From contig NZ_CP150919.1 of assembly GCF_039909015.1 (NCBI RefSeq), positions 6,362,501-6,426,500 of the forward strand: a stretch of DNA of 64,000 nt, written 5' to 3'. Below the pieces are notes generated by a model. The model was not told the origin of the DNA. It ran no database searches and was given only the letters and a program-made list of their open reading frames with translations. Below are positions 1-9,281 of this stretch, piece by piece. The stretch comes from Pseudomonas grandcourensis. GTDB taxonomy: Bacteria; Pseudomonadota; Gammaproteobacteria; Pseudomonadales; Pseudomonadaceae. Position 1 is the first letter of the stretch; every line of letters starts with the position of its first letter. The translations under genes and the position numbers were made by a program.

Positions 1-19
1 GCCTGGTCCCGGTACAGTC

Positions 20-637
20 TTAAAGGACATAAAAGAAAATCGCCACAAAGTGCAGCAAACTCCCGGCGATCACGAACAGATGCCAGATCCCGTGGGCATG
101 GCGCAGGCGATGATCGAGGGCAAAAAAGATAATCCCCACGGTGTACAGCACCCCGCCTGATGCCAGCCAGGCAAACCCGGCACCGCCCAGCGCCGCGAGC
201 AGCGGCTTGACCGCCACCAGCACAACCCAGCCCATCACCGCATAAATCACGATCGACAGAATCCGCGCTTCCGAGCGCGGCTTGATCTCCTGCAGGATGC
301 CGATCAGCGCCAGCCCCCAGACAATCCCGAACAAGGTCCAGCCCCACGGCCCGCGCAGGGTCACCAGGCAGAACGGCGTGTAGCTGCCGGCGATCAACAG
401 GTAGATCGAAAAGTGATCGACCTTTTGCATGATCGCTTTCTTGCGCCCGCGCACGCTGTGGTACACGGTCGATGCGCTGTAGAGCACCAGCAAGGTAAAG
501 GCGTAGATCGCCATGCTGACGATCTTCCACGGGCTGCCGTCGAGACTGGCCAGCACAATCAGCCACACCCCGCCGATAAACGCCGCCACGGCCCCGAGCA
601 GATGCGTCCAGGCGTTAAGTCTTTCCCCGTGATACAT
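20..637 (-). CDS. Hemolysin III / TrhA family membrane protein
   Basis: Seven-helix integral membrane protein of the hemolysin III (UPF0073/TrhA, PAQR-like) family, about 205 residues. The family is implicated in membrane energetics or lipid homeostasis; true haemolysis is doubtful. Hydrophobic helices fill nearly the whole length. Family signatures visible are an early His-Gly-Glu-Arg-x-Asn segment, Ser-x-x-x-His in helix 2 (SASTVYHS), a DHFSIY segment, and HxxxH near the C-terminus (GIWHLFVIAGSLLHF). The start is placed at ATG 637 because GAGG lies 10 nt upstream and the product then begins MYHGERLN; ATGs at 655 and beyond would only add a polar extension. It is divergent from mdcR and seems unrelated to malonate metabolism. 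Family assignment is firm, function is not. Confidence 0.85.
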   Translation of the reverse strand: MYHGERLNAWTHLLGAVAAFIGGVWLIVLASLDGSPWKIVSMAIYAFTLLVLYSASTVYHSVRGRKKAIMQKVDHFSIYLLIAGSYTPFCLVTLRGPWGWTLFGIVWGLALIGILQEIKPRSEARILSIVIYAVMGWVVLVAVKPLLAALGGAGFAWLASGGVLYTVGIIFFALDHRLRHAHGIWHLFVIAGSLLHFVAIFFYVL

Positions 638-768
638 GCGTTGCTTACCTCGCATTTCATTGCCGCAGAGCGCAAGGCTCAGGCTTGGAGCGTAAAAGCG
701 CAATGTTTCTGTACGACGGGCCCGGCGTAATTGGGCACAATCGAGTCATTCCAAAAAGAGTCCGCCCC

Positions 769-1683
769 ATGCTGATCGATGAAGAGTTGACCCTGAAAAA
801 ACTCGAGGTGTTCCTGGCCTTCATGCGCACCGGCAACCTGGCGCGGGCCGCTGCCGAGCTGCAGACCAGTAACGTCAGCGTGCATCGGGCGATCCATTCC
901 CTGGAAAGCGCCCTGCGCTGCCCCTTGTTCAAGCACGAAGGTCGCAGCCTGACGCCGCTGGAAAGCGCTTATGTGCTGGAGGAGCGGGCGCAGAAGCTGA
1001 TTCAGGATGTCGTCGAAAGCGTGCGCCTGACCCGCGAAGCCGCCGGGTTCTCCGCCGAACGTTTCAAACTGGGCTCGTTGTATTCACTGACGGTGAAGAC
1101 CGTACCGCAGCTGATCATGGGTTTGAAGATCCGCCGCAGCGAGCTCAACATCGACCTGATTCTGGGCTCCAATATCGACCTGCTCTACAAGCTCAAGAAC
1201 ATGGAAGTCGATGCGGCCCTGGTGTCGCTGGACGACAGTGTCAACGATCCGGATTGCGAGCATATCCCGCTGTTTTCCGACGACATCTTCCTCGCCACGC
1301 CCGCCGACTCCAAGTTTGCCCAGCGCACCGAAGTCGACCTGGCCGAGGTCCGCGACGAAACCTTCATCACCCTGACCCAGGGCTTCGCCACCCATCAGGA
1401 CGGCAAGCGGGTATTCGAGCAGGCAGGGTTCGAACCGAAGGTGGCGATGCAGGTCAACGACATCTTCACCCTGCTGAGCATGGTCAGTTCGGGTGTGGGT
1501 TATGCGTTGCTGCCGGGGCGGATTGCGGCGGTGTACGAGAACCGGGTGAAGCTGATCCCGTTGCAGGAAAAGTACCGGTTGCAGCAGCACATTGGCGTGG
1601 TGTTCCTGAAGGCCAAGGAGCGTGATCCGAATCTGCTGGCGTTGCTGGCGGAGTGTCGGATGTATGCCAATCGGCAGGTTTGA
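769..1683 (+). CDS. mdcR: LysR-family regulator of malonate decarboxylase (MdcR)
   Basis: LysR-type transcriptional regulator, 304 residues. The N-terminal winged helix-turn-helix (about residues 8-66) contains the typical KLEVFLAFMRTGNLARAAAE stretch, followed by a periplasmic-binding-protein-like effector domain (about 93-300). ATG 769 gives normal LysR spacing to the helix-turn-helix; earlier in-frame ATGs at 685 and 703 would add an unlikely leader. It faces the 3' end of madM and is separated from it by a REP palindrome, so it is the natural candidate activator of the mdc operon in response to malonate. In P. aeruginosa a LysR gene also sits next to madM. The effector is inferred from context. 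Confidence 0.85.
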   Translation: MLIDEELTLKKLEVFLAFMRTGNLARAAAELQTSNVSVHRAIHSLESALRCPLFKHEGRSLTPLESAYVLEERAQKLIQDVVESVRLTREAAGFSAERFKLGSLYSLTVKTVPQLIMGLKIRRSELNIDLILGSNIDLLYKLKNMEVDAALVSLDDSVNDPDCEHIPLFSDDIFLATPADSKFAQRTEVDLAEVRDETFITLTQGFATHQDGKRVFEQAGFEPKVAMQVNDIFTLLSMVSSGVGYALLPGRIAAVYENRVKLIPLQEKYRLQQHIGVVFLKAKERDPNLLALLAECRMYANRQV

Positions 1684-1700
1684 AACCGTGTCGCGCCCTT

Positions 1701-1760
1701 CGCGAGCAGGCTCGCTCCCACAGGAGAATACATTCCAATGTGGGAGCGAGCTTGCTCGCG
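1701..1760. repeat. REP doublet between mdcR and madM
   Basis: Two inverted arms, 1701-1722 and 1739-1760, of the pseudomonad REP family whose core reads GAGCAAGCTCGCTCCCACA. The arms differ by one base. It lies between the convergent 3' ends of mdcR and madM, where a long RNA hairpin could stop readthrough in both directions. Confidence 0.9.
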
Positions 1761-1794
1761 ATGACGTCAGTACAGTCAGCGAAGATCCCGAGAC

Positions 1795-2559
1795 TTAGCC
1801 GACAATCCCGCGAACAATGAAGAACAACAGCGAAGGCCCGAGCAGACAGCCAAGCCCGGTATGGAAGGTCGCAGTCAACGCACCATAAGGCACCAGGCGC
1901 CGATCCGTCGCCGCCAGCCCGGCGGTCACGCCACTGACAGTCCCGGCCAGCCCACCGAACACCATCGCCGAGCGCGGGTTATCCAGGCCCATCCAGCGAG
2001 CCGCCATCGGCGTGCCGACCATCACCAGAATCGCCTTGATCAGGCCGGTGGCAATCGACAGCGCCACCACATCGGAACTGGCGCCAATGGCCGCTCCGGT
2101 CACCGGCCCGACGATATAGGTCACCGCACCCGCGCCAATGGTGGTCATGCTCACCGCATCGCGGTAACCGAAGGCCCAGGCCATGCATGCGCCGACAATA
2201 AACGGCAGCACCGTGCCCAACAGCAGCGCGATAACGCCGATCAAGCCGGCCTTTTTCGCTTCTGTGGCCTGCACCTCAAATGCCGTGGCGACAATGGCGA
2301 AGTCCCGCAGCATGGCGCCGCCCATCAACCCGATGCCGGAAAACAGCGTCAGGTCCGCCAGGCCTTTTTGCCCGCCGGTCATCGTGCCGCCGACCCAGGC
2401 CAGTACCAGGCCGATGACGATGGCAATCGCCGAGCCGTGGATACGCCCGAAGGTCAGGCGTTTGGAGATCACCACTGACACCCACATGATCACGCCGACA
2501 AAGGCGAATGCGGTGACCAGACCGTTGTGCTCCAGACCGTTCTTGATGAGATCCCACAT
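1795..2559 (-). CDS. madM: Malonate transporter subunit MadM
   Basis: Larger membrane subunit of the two-component malonate importer MadLM, 254 residues, with about eight to nine hydrophobic segments and glycine-rich helices (GAGAVTYIVGPVTGAAIG). The pair imports malonate as a sodium or proton symporter in relatives such as Malonomonas. ATG 2559 is chosen because AGGAGG lies just upstream; it sits 1 nt beyond the madL stop, implying translational coupling. It is the last gene of the mdc operon. Pseudomonads with madLM usually lack the alternative permease mdcF, and none is seen here. Confidence 0.92.
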   Translation of the reverse strand: MWDLIKNGLEHNGLVTAFAFVGVIMWVSVVISKRLTFGRIHGSAIAIVIGLVLAWVGGTMTGGQKGLADLTLFSGIGLMGGAMLRDFAIVATAFEVQATEAKKAGLIGVIALLLGTVLPFIVGACMAWAFGYRDAVSMTTIGAGAVTYIVGPVTGAAIGASSDVVALSIATGLIKAILVMVGTPMAARWMGLDNPRSAMVFGGLAGTVSGVTAGLAATDRRLVPYGALTATFHTGLGCLLGPSLLFFIVRGIVG

Positions 2560-2560
2560 A

Positions 2561-2977
2561 TCAGCGACCTCCTGCCGGTGCGCCAACCGGCGTTACATCC
2601 ACCGGTTCATCGGGCAAGGGTTCGCCTTTGTGCGTCCGGCTGATCAGGGCAATGGTGCAGCCGCAGATCACCACCGAACCGATCGCCGCCAACACCGCCA
2701 CCGGACCACCGTGCAGCGCCGTGACCACGTTTTGTTGCGCCGCCATCGCCACCACCACCGGGATGTACATCGCACCCCAGAAGCCGACGCCCAGCTCGCA
2801 ATCCCTGGTCATGCCGCCACGCCTGTGCATCCACAACCGTGCGCAGATCAGCAGGATCATCGCGATCCCGACACCGCCGACGTTTGACTTCACGCCCAGC
2901 AACACACCGAGCATGTCACCCATGATCACCCCTGCCAGCGTACAGATCGCCAACAGCGCCACACCGTAAATAATCAT
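2561..2977 (-). CDS. madL: Malonate transporter subunit MadL
   Basis: Small membrane subunit of the MadLM malonate carrier, 138 residues, with four hydrophobic segments and a polar proline-rich C-terminus. The ATG at 2977 (MIIYGVALLAICTLAG) is preceded by GAGGA at a suitable distance. A longer in-frame reading to 3064 would overlap mdcH and add a polar leader not expected of the family. It is 61 nt downstream of mdcH and immediately followed by madM. Confidence 0.92.
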   Translation of the reverse strand: MIIYGVALLAICTLAGVIMGDMLGVLLGVKSNVGGVGIAMILLICARLWMHRRGGMTRDCELGVGFWGAMYIPVVVAMAAQQNVVTALHGGPVAVLAAIGSVVICGCTIALISRTHKGEPLPDEPVDVTPVGAPAGGR

Positions 2978-3038
2978 TGTTGTAGTCCTCAATGTGCGTT
3001 TCGAATGTTGTTTTTGTTGTTCGAAGCCTGAGTCGGTT

Positions 3039-3950
3039 TTAGGAGTGGCGACTTCCCTCCTCACGCATCAGCGCCTGCAAGGTATCGAGCCGGGCACCGT
3101 CGAAGGCAATCACGGTGCCCTGCTCGAACACCCGGCGCGCCAGCCCGGTCAGCACCGCACCGGGCGGCAGTTCGATCTGTAGACGTACGCCGCGCTCGTA
3201 GGCACTTTGTACCGTGCCGCGCCAATCGACGATGCGACACATGTTGAAGGCCAGGTCGTCACGCAAGGCTTCAGGCTTGATCAGCGGACGCGCGCGACTG
3301 CCGCTCAGGTAACCGATCTTCGGGGTGTGCAGCGGTACCTTGGCGAAGGCTTCGGCCAACTGTTGCGCGGGCGCCTCAAGCAATGGGCAGTGGGATGGCA
3401 CGCTCACTGCCAGACGCTTGGCCAGGCCAGCCCCGCAACCTTTCGCCAACTCGGCCACCGCTTTCATCGCCGCGTCGCTACCGGCAATCACCACCTGGTT
3501 ATCGGCGTTGATGTTGGCCAGATATACAGGCATTTCTGCACTGTGCACCCGGGCCAGTAATCCTTCCACCGCGGCCAGGTCCAGGCCGATGATCGCGGTC
3601 ATGCCGTAGCCCTGTGGATAAGCCTGCTGCATCAACTCACCGCGCAGGCTGACCAGATGCAATGCATCGCTGAAATCCAAGGCGCCAGCCACCACTGCTG
3701 CCGGGTAAGCGCCGATCGACAAGCCAGCCACGTAGTCCGGGGCCATGGCCAGCTGGCGTGAAGCGGCGACGCCGGCGATCAGCAGGCAAAGCTGCACCGC
3801 CCTCGTCGACTGCAACGCCTCGGCAGAGTCCAACTGCGTCACATCCTCACCGAGCAAGTCGCTCGCCTCGTTCAACGTTTCCCGAGGCAAACGCGCCAGC
3901 ATCCCGGGTTGTTGCGCACCCTGACCGGGGAACACCAGCAAGCGGCTCAT
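3039..3950 (-). CDS. mdcH: Malonate decarboxylase epsilon subunit, malonyl transacylase
   Basis: Malonyl-CoA:ACP transacylase of the FabD type, 303 residues. It loads the first malonyl residue onto the acyl carrier subunit MdcC, starting the cycle in which acetyl-ACP and malonate exchange and malonyl-ACP is decarboxylated. Visible signatures are the N-terminal FPGQGAQ, the nucleophile elbow GLSIGAYPAA (Ser in GxSxG), and a late active-site-type His in SVPSHCPLL. ATG 3950 overlaps the mdcG stop by 4 nt (ATGA). Domain and context agree. Confidence 0.93.
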   Translation of the reverse strand: MSRLLVFPGQGAQQPGMLARLPRETLNEASDLLGEDVTQLDSAEALQSTRAVQLCLLIAGVAASRQLAMAPDYVAGLSIGAYPAAVVAGALDFSDALHLVSLRGELMQQAYPQGYGMTAIIGLDLAAVEGLLARVHSAEMPVYLANINADNQVVIAGSDAAMKAVAELAKGCGAGLAKRLAVSVPSHCPLLEAPAQQLAEAFAKVPLHTPKIGYLSGSRARPLIKPEALRDDLAFNMCRIVDWRGTVQSAYERGVRLQIELPPGAVLTGLARRVFEQGTVIAFDGARLDTLQALMREEGSRHS

Positions 3951-4567
3951 GCTGCTTGCTCCTGCGGATTCCACGGGTCGGTCACCAGAGTGGCTTGAAT
4001 AGCATTTTTCAGCAGGACCCGCGACGAAGCACCGGCCCATTCGCGCAAGGCAACGGCGCCCGAAGGTGTCTGCAATTGCAGGTCCACGCGGCACACAGCT
4101 GCGTCGAGAACGGCCACCAGCGCCTGGGCGTCGACACGACTCAACGGATGTGGAGTACGCAGGATCAGATCGAGGTCGCTACCCTCATGCAAAGCGGCAA
4201 ACCCACTGGCCAACTCGAACCCGGCGCTGCCGCTGACACCCCAGACCCAACCACTCTCATCGAGGTGCGAGCGCAGCTGCGCCAAGGCCCGCAGCGCCGG
4301 AAAATCACGCTGGCCTTGAACATGGCAAAGTTCTTCCGGCCGCACCCGCCGCGTGACGGCAGCGACTTCCATCACCGCTGCAAATCGCTGTTCGCGCAAC
4401 GGCCCGCGCACTCCAACCGCCACCTGCCCCGCCGCGCTCAAGGCACGACGGACCACCACCGGCTGACCGGCACTGATCGACTCGATCACCCAGGCAGGCG
4501 CATCCATAGGCAACTGCTGCGGGGTCATGCCCCACAGCAGGTCGTGAGCCAACAGCGTGCTCACCAC
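3947..4567 (-). CDS. mdcG: Malonate decarboxylase holo-ACP synthase (phosphoribosyl-dephospho-CoA transferase)
   Basis: Attaches the 2'-(5''-triphosphoribosyl)-3'-dephospho-CoA prosthetic group, made by MdcB, to the serine of MdcC. About 205 residues. A nucleotidyltransferase metal site is visible as GSDLDL (about residues 128-133). The start is a GTG: the sequence GTGGTGA at 4567-4561 offers GTG at 4567 or 4564 and contains the mdcE stop, so the gene is translationally coupled. Its 3' end overlaps mdcH by 4 nt. Confidence 0.9.
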   Translation of the reverse strand: MVSTLLAHDLLWGMTPQQLPMDAPAWVIESISAGQPVVVRRALSAAGQVAVGVRGPLREQRFAAVMEVAAVTRRVRPEELCHVQGQRDFPALRALAQLRSHLDESGWVWGVSGSAGFELASGFAALHEGSDLDLILRTPHPLSRVDAQALVAVLDAAVCRVDLQLQTPSGAVALREWAGASSRVLLKNAIQATLVTDPWNPQEQAA

Positions 4568-5364
4568 TGCGCTCTCAGCAGTTGGCGAACCTTGCTCGAC
4601 GCCGCCCGATTGGCCGCACCCAGGCGACCGCTCAGATCACGGCCAGCGGCGACCACATCGCCAATCGCCTGATGCAGGCACTCGGTCACCCGCGCCAGAT
4701 CCGCCGCAGTCGGCTGATCGATCTTCTCCACCGACAAGGTTTCCCACAGCAGCCCGAGGCTGGCATAGCTGTCGATGTCATAGGCCATCGGCGGCACGCT
4801 GGCAGCCAGGGCTTCAAGCTCTTCGACGCTGCGCAAAGTCACCCGCGCCGCCGACGCCTTGCCCATGGCATGCACCATTACCCCCGGATCGCGCAGGGCG
4901 ATCAAGCGGTTGGCCTGATAGCCGTGGGCCAGAAACGCCCCGGACATCGCCTTGCCCACCAACAAGCCGATCACCGCATGACCGGCCAGACGGGCACGGG
5001 CATAACTGCCCGCCGCAGCGGCAAGCGCCTGATGAATGCCGAGGGCTTCCTCCCGTCGACCGTAAGCCTGGCTCGGCACGTCGACGATGGCGATCAGGGC
5101 GCGTTTGTGTGCCTTGTCCTGATCGGCAGCGATGACTTCATCCACGGCCTTGGCCAGGCCCCAGCCTTCGAGCAAACCCACCTCGCCGTTGCGGGCACGG
5201 ACGAAGCGGTTTTCCGGGTCGGCCACCACCGCGATGAAACGCACGGGCTGATCGCCCAGCGAACCGTCGGCGACCTTCAGCGAAGCCGGCAAACCCTCGA
5301 CCGCTTTCGCCCCGGCACTCAAGGCGTTGAACCAGTTCAAGCCTCGCAGGGAATACGAACTCAT
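4561..5364 (-). CDS. mdcE: Malonate decarboxylase gamma subunit
   Basis: Gamma subunit of malonyl-S-ACP decarboxylase, 267 residues, crotonase/carboxyltransferase fold. With MdcD it forms the beta-gamma decarboxylase that releases CO2 from malonyl-ACP and regenerates acetyl-ACP. It has the expected length, with Gly/Ala-rich helices such as GHAVIGLLVGKAMSGAFLAHG. ATG 5364 overlaps the mdcD stop by 4 nt. Confidence 0.93.
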   Translation of the reverse strand: MSSYSLRGLNWFNALSAGAKAVEGLPASLKVADGSLGDQPVRFIAVVADPENRFVRARNGEVGLLEGWGLAKAVDEVIAADQDKAHKRALIAIVDVPSQAYGRREEALGIHQALAAAAGSYARARLAGHAVIGLLVGKAMSGAFLAHGYQANRLIALRDPGVMVHAMGKASAARVTLRSVEELEALAASVPPMAYDIDSYASLGLLWETLSVEKIDQPTAADLARVTECLHQAIGDVVAAGRDLSGRLGAANRAASSKVRQLLRAQW

Positions 5365-6212
5365 GGGCGTTCTCCTTGGTACAGATCGCGAACCACAGAC
5401 GGCTCGATTTGCGGTTCGGCGTCCAGACGCGCCAGGCGTTGCAGGAACAACTCGGCCTGACGACTGCGTGATTGCGCCGGCAAACCTTGCTGGAGTAACT
5501 CACCCACCTGTTGGCGGATCTGCGCCACATCGTCATCGACATAACGGTCCACCAGACCACTGGCGAAACGCTGCTCGCCACCGGTCAGGCTCCAAATGAA
5601 GGGCCGGTCGCGGGAGTCGTATTCCTCGAGTCCGGCTTCCTGTTCGATCACCTGCGGACCGTTCAGGCCGAGTCGCGCCTCCTGGGTCACCAACAGATAG
5701 CTGCACAACCCGGCGGCAATCGACATGCCGCCAAAGCAACCGACGCTGCCCGCCACCACACCGACCACGGGTTGGTACTGCTGCAAGTCGACAATCGCTG
5801 CGTGGATATCGGCAATGGCCGCCAGGCCGAGGTTGGCTTCCTGCAAGCGCACGCCGCCGGTTTCCAGCAGCAGCACGGCGCGGGTCGGGATGCCGTTGCG
5901 GTTGTCTTCGGCGGCCAGTTCCAGTGCACCGGCAATTTTTGCTCCGCCGACTTCACCGAGGCTGCCACCCTGGAACGCCCCTTCGATGGCCGCGATCACC
6001 ACCGGCAAACCATCGAGATTGCCCTTGGCGATCACCACGCCGTCGTCGGCTTGTGGCACCACGCCCTGGCGCGACAGCCACGGCGACATGATCCGTTGAA
6101 AGGGGTCGAGCAGTTCGCGGAAGGTGCCGGCGTCGAGCAACGCCTTGGCCCGGTGCCGCGCACCGAGCTCGACAAAGCTGTGCTTGTTGAGCAAGGCTGC
6201 ACTGTCAGTCAT
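5361..6212 (-). CDS. mdcD: Malonate decarboxylase beta subunit
   Basis: Beta subunit of the decarboxylase, 283 residues, carboxyltransferase fold; partner of MdcE. Characteristic stretches include ARHRAKALLDAGTFREL near the N-terminus and GSVGCFGGMSIAAGLCSYL in the middle, which resemble acyl-CoA carboxyltransferase oxyanion loops. The start at ATG 6212 (MTDSAALLNKHSF) overlaps mdcC by 8 nt; the open frame continues upstream to 6377, but that part is low-complexity Arg-rich shadow sequence. Confidence 0.93.
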   Translation of the reverse strand: MTDSAALLNKHSFVELGARHRAKALLDAGTFRELLDPFQRIMSPWLSRQGVVPQADDGVVIAKGNLDGLPVVIAAIEGAFQGGSLGEVGGAKIAGALELAAEDNRNGIPTRAVLLLETGGVRLQEANLGLAAIADIHAAIVDLQQYQPVVGVVAGSVGCFGGMSIAAGLCSYLLVTQEARLGLNGPQVIEQEAGLEEYDSRDRPFIWSLTGGEQRFASGLVDRYVDDDVAQIRQQVGELLQQGLPAQSRSRQAELFLQRLARLDAEPQIEPSVVRDLYQGERP

Positions 6213-6504
6213 GGCCGATCTCCTCGAAGCCCTGTTCCAGACGCAAGCGCACCACGCCGGGTGTCGCGCCGAAATCGTGGATATCAATGTCCATCGCCGG
6301 CGGCGTCTGGCCGTCGAACATCCGTGCGAACAAATGCTGCCAGCGTTGTTCGCTGCCATTGACCGAGGTCTGCACATTGATCGTCAGCTTGCCGGCCTGG
6401 CCCGGTTCGATCAGCACTTCCAGATCGCCAGAGCCAACACAACCCACCAGGGTACGACCGCGTGGCGGCTGCCCGGCGGGGAATTCAAAGGATAAGGTTT
6501 CCAT
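6205..6504 (-). CDS. mdcC: Malonate decarboxylase acyl carrier protein (delta subunit)
   Basis: Acyl carrier subunit, 99 residues. It carries a phosphoribosyl-dephospho-CoA thiol arm rather than phosphopantetheine. With the ATG at 6504 the motif VGSGD places the modified serine at residue 25, matching the site described for the Klebsiella protein. ATG 6504 is preferred to the adjacent TTG at 6507; AGGGAAG lies about 10 nt upstream. Its first base is the last base of the mdcB stop (TGATG). Confidence 0.93.
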   Translation of the reverse strand: METLSFEFPAGQPPRGRTLVGCVGSGDLEVLIEPGQAGKLTINVQTSVNGSEQRWQHLFARMFDGQTPPAMDIDIHDFGATPGVVRLRLEQGFEEIGHD

Positions 6505-7394
6505 CAAAACACTTCCCTTCTTGAATGGCAGAGGATAAGGCCGTCGCCAGACCCGATACGGTCGATGAACAGGCAGGCTGCGAGCAGGTCGGCAGCACCA
6601 CCGGGCGAGGCATTCAACGCGATGAGTTGTTGGTCCAGCTCATGCAGGCGGCGACGTCCGCCGAGGCTGGCACTGCCACCCGCATCGAGCACCGCCCGGG
6701 CGCCCAGTTGCATGGTGTTCAGGCCTTCTTCACCGGCGCGATAAAGCACACAGGTGTCGGCCAGATTGGTCATGATCGCCAGCAGCGCATCGAGCCGGGC
6801 GTTCTGTTCGCCATGACCGGCGGCGCGGCTGCGCAGCAGTTGTGGCAGTGCACGTTGGGTCACCGCCGGAAAACCCAGTTGCGCTTCTTCACGGGCACCG
6901 CGAGCGCCGTAGCGTTGGGCGACTTGCGCTCCGTGACTGAGCGGACGTGGTGCAAATCGGTCGTCGAGCAAGGCCAACCGCGCAGCCCGTAACGCCACGC
7001 TATTGGCGCTGCAGGATTGAGGTTCCAGTGCAGCGGCAGTGATCAACAAGCCCAAGGCCCAGATCGCCCCGCGATGGGTGTTCACCCCGCCGGTGGTGTC
7101 GAGCATCGCTTGCTCGCCTTCGCGACCGATGCGGCCCACGGCTTCGCGCAGGGGCAAGCCGATCTCGCCGAACTCGATGGCGGCTTCAGCCATTTCCTTA
7201 AAGGCCGACCACAAGGACAGCGCCGATGCGTGCATCAGCCCCAGGTGCAAATCGGTGTGGGCGCCATTGCCGCGACGGTCGACCAGTGCCGGTTTTGGCG
7301 ACAGATCAGCCTCGTCGATCAGCGCGTCCACCGCCAGATCCGCCAGCCGTTCGGCCAGGCTCAGGTTCTTGGGTTGCAGGTTAAGTGCGTGCAT
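6504..7394 (-). CDS. mdcB: Triphosphoribosyl-dephospho-CoA synthase
   Basis: CitG/MdcB-family enzyme that condenses ATP with dephospho-CoA to make the prosthetic-group precursor for MdcC. 296 residues. Family motifs are [18 protein letters not shown] near residues 30-47, [11 protein letters not shown] in the middle and [13 protein letters not shown] towards the C-terminus. ATG 7394 ([11 protein letters not shown]) shares one base with the mdcA TAA (TAATG), so translation is probably coupled. An upstream reading to 7442 would extend into mdcA. Confidence 0.92.
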   Translation of the reverse strand: MHALNLQPKNLSLAERLADLAVDALIDEADLSPKPALVDRRGNGAHTDLHLGLMHASALSLWSAFKEMAEAAIEFGEIGLPLREAVGRIGREGEQAMLDTTGGVNTHRGAIWALGLLITAAALEPQSCSANSVALRAARLALLDDRFAPRPLSHGAQVAQRYGARGAREEAQLGFPAVTQRALPQLLRSRAAGHGEQNARLDALLAIMTNLADTCVLYRAGEEGLNTMQLGARAVLDAGGSASLGGRRRLHELDQQLIALNASPGGAADLLAACLFIDRIGSGDGLILCHSRREVF

Positions 7395-9064
7395 TACCAG
7401 CTCCTGAACTTGGCGGGCGGGTTGTAGAGGCCACCGGACCACTCCACCAGATCGGCCACGCTTTTCGCCGCGAGCAGTTCGCGGGTGGCGTCGGTGCGGC
7501 GGATGCCGAGATCTTCGGGCAAAGCGATCAAGCCTTCGCGACGCATGCGCGCGGTGTCTTTGGGGTTGTGGCGCAGGCCGATGGCGGTCACCCCGGCGAC
7601 GGCGGCGATCATCGCCTGGCGTTCTTCCAGCGAGCGCGCCTTGTACAGGTAGGCGATGCCTTCTTCGGTCAACAGGTGGGTCACGTCGTCGCCGTAGACC
7701 ATGATCGGCGCCAACGGCATGCCGCTTTTCTTCGCCACTTCGACCGCATCGAGGGTTTCCACGAAAGTCGGTTTGCCGCCCTCCTGGAAGGTTTCGACCA
7801 TCTGCACCACGAGCTTTTTACCGCGCTCGAGCATCGGCTCGGCCACATCGGTATTACGCATGTCGAGCCAGGCCGGTGTGCTGTGGCGACGACCGCGCGG
7901 GTCGTGGCCCATGTTCGGTGCCCCGCCGAAACCGGCCAGGCGCCCGCGGGTCACGGTGGAAGAGTGACCATCGCCATCGACTTGCAAAGTCGCGCCGATG
8001 AACAAGTCCACGGCGTATTGCCCGGCCAGTTGGCTGAACATCCGATTGGAACGCAGAGAGCCGTCGCGCCCGGTAAAGAACACATCCGGCCGCGCCGCAA
8101 TGTAGTTTTCCATCCCCAGTTCGGTGCCGAAGCAATGCACGCTTTCGACCCAGCCGCTTTCAATCGCCGGAATCAACGTCGGGTGCGGGTTGAGCGTCCA
8201 GTTGCGGCAGATCTTGCCTTTGAGGCCGAGGGACTCGCCATAGGTCGGCAGGATCAGCTCGATGGCAGCGGTATTGAAACCGATACCGTGGTTGAGGGAC
8301 TGCACGTTGTGTTTTTCGTAGATCCCGCGAATCGCCATCATCGCCATCAGCACGTGCACGGGCTTGATGTGCCGAGGGTCGCGGGTGAACAGCGGTTCGA
8401 TATAGAACGGCTTGTCGGCCACCACCACGAAATCGACCCAGGAGGCGGGAATGTCGACGCGCGGCAGGTCGCTGACGTCGTCCACCAACTGGTTGACCTG
8501 GACGATGACGATGCCGTCGCTGAAGGCCGCCGGTTCGATCAGCGCCGGGGTGTCTTCGGTGCTCGGCCCGGTGTAGATGTTGCCGGCGCGGTCGGCCATG
8601 AACCCGGCCGAAAGCACGACGTTGGGAATCAGGTCCACCACCAGTCGTGCGTAGAGTTCGATGTAGGTGTGGATCGCGCCGATTTCCAGCAGGCCGTCTT
8701 CAAGCAACTGGCTGATGCGCAGGCTTTGGGTGCCGGCGAAGGAGAAGTCGAGCTTGCGGGCGATGCCGCGTTCGAACAGGTCCAGGTGCTCGGAGCGCCC
8801 GACGCTGGGCATGATCATGTGCAAGTCATGCAGCTTCGCGGGGTCGGCCTTGGCCAGGGAGCGGGAAAGGAAATCCGCCTGCTTCTGGTTGTTGCCTTCG
8901 AGCACCACGCGGTCGCCGGGCAGGATCAGCGCCTCCAGCGCCGCGACGATGTTGTCGGTGGGCAACACCACACCGTCGGCAAGACCTCGCACCAGCTCGA
9001 GGCGCCGCTGCTTTTCGCTGCGCCGCCGCGTCCATCGCGAGTCGGGGGATATTGTTGTTGTCAT
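7394..9064 (-). CDS. mdcA: Malonate decarboxylase alpha subunit (acetyl-S-ACP:malonate ACP transferase)
   Basis: First gene of the operon, 556 residues. The alpha subunit is a CoA-transferase-type enzyme that swaps the ACP thioester from acetate to malonate. Sequence is typical, with [22 protein letters not shown] near the N-terminus and [14 protein letters not shown] in the C-terminal half. ATG 9064 ([15 protein letters not shown]) has GGAG directly upstream; a GTG at 9070 is possible. The operon promoter and MdcR operators should lie in 9065-9196, which I could not resolve further. Confidence 0.94.
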   Translation of the reverse strand: MTTTISPDSRWTRRRSEKQRRLELVRGLADGVVLPTDNIVAALEALILPGDRVVLEGNNQKQADFLSRSLAKADPAKLHDLHMIMPSVGRSEHLDLFERGIARKLDFSFAGTQSLRISQLLEDGLLEIGAIHTYIELYARLVVDLIPNVVLSAGFMADRAGNIYTGPSTEDTPALIEPAAFSDGIVIVQVNQLVDDVSDLPRVDIPASWVDFVVVADKPFYIEPLFTRDPRHIKPVHVLMAMMAIRGIYEKHNVQSLNHGIGFNTAAIELILPTYGESLGLKGKICRNWTLNPHPTLIPAIESGWVESVHCFGTELGMENYIAARPDVFFTGRDGSLRSNRMFSQLAGQYAVDLFIGATLQVDGDGHSSTVTRGRLAGFGGAPNMGHDPRGRRHSTPAWLDMRNTDVAEPMLERGKKLVVQMVETFQEGGKPTFVETLDAVEVAKKSGMPLAPIMVYGDDVTHLLTEEGIAYLYKARSLEERQAMIAAVAGVTAIGLRHNPKDTARMRREGLIALPEDLGIRRTDATRELLAAKSVADLVEWSGGLYNPPAKFRSW

Positions 9065-9196
9065 GACCACTCCACGGGTTCGCTGTCGTGGAGCTACCTT
9101 AGGAGTGTTGGGCTTAGCGTATCAATCAAGCAGAGTGGTGAATCGTTACGCTCAGGTTAATGGTTAGAGTTAAGATTTTCGTCGACGAGCAAGACG

Positions 9197-9275
9197 CCAT
9201 CGCGAGCAAGCTCGCTCCCACAAGGGTTTTGTGTGCACAGCAGATCCACTGTGGGAGCGAGCTTGCTCGCGATGG
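9197..9275. repeat. REP doublet between chpC and mdcA
   Basis: Perfect 26-bp inverted arms 9197-9222 and 9250-9275 around a 27-nt loop, of the GAGCAAGCTCGCTCCCACA family. It ends 6 nt before the 3' end of chpC and lies upstream of mdcA, so it separates two co-directional operons and may act as the Chp-operon 3' end. Confidence 0.92.
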
Positions 9276-9281
9276 GGCCCT

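Noticed and set aside
7385..9160. 591-codon plus-strand open frame
   Set aside because: Exact antisense of mdcA; low-complexity translation and no ribosome-binding site.
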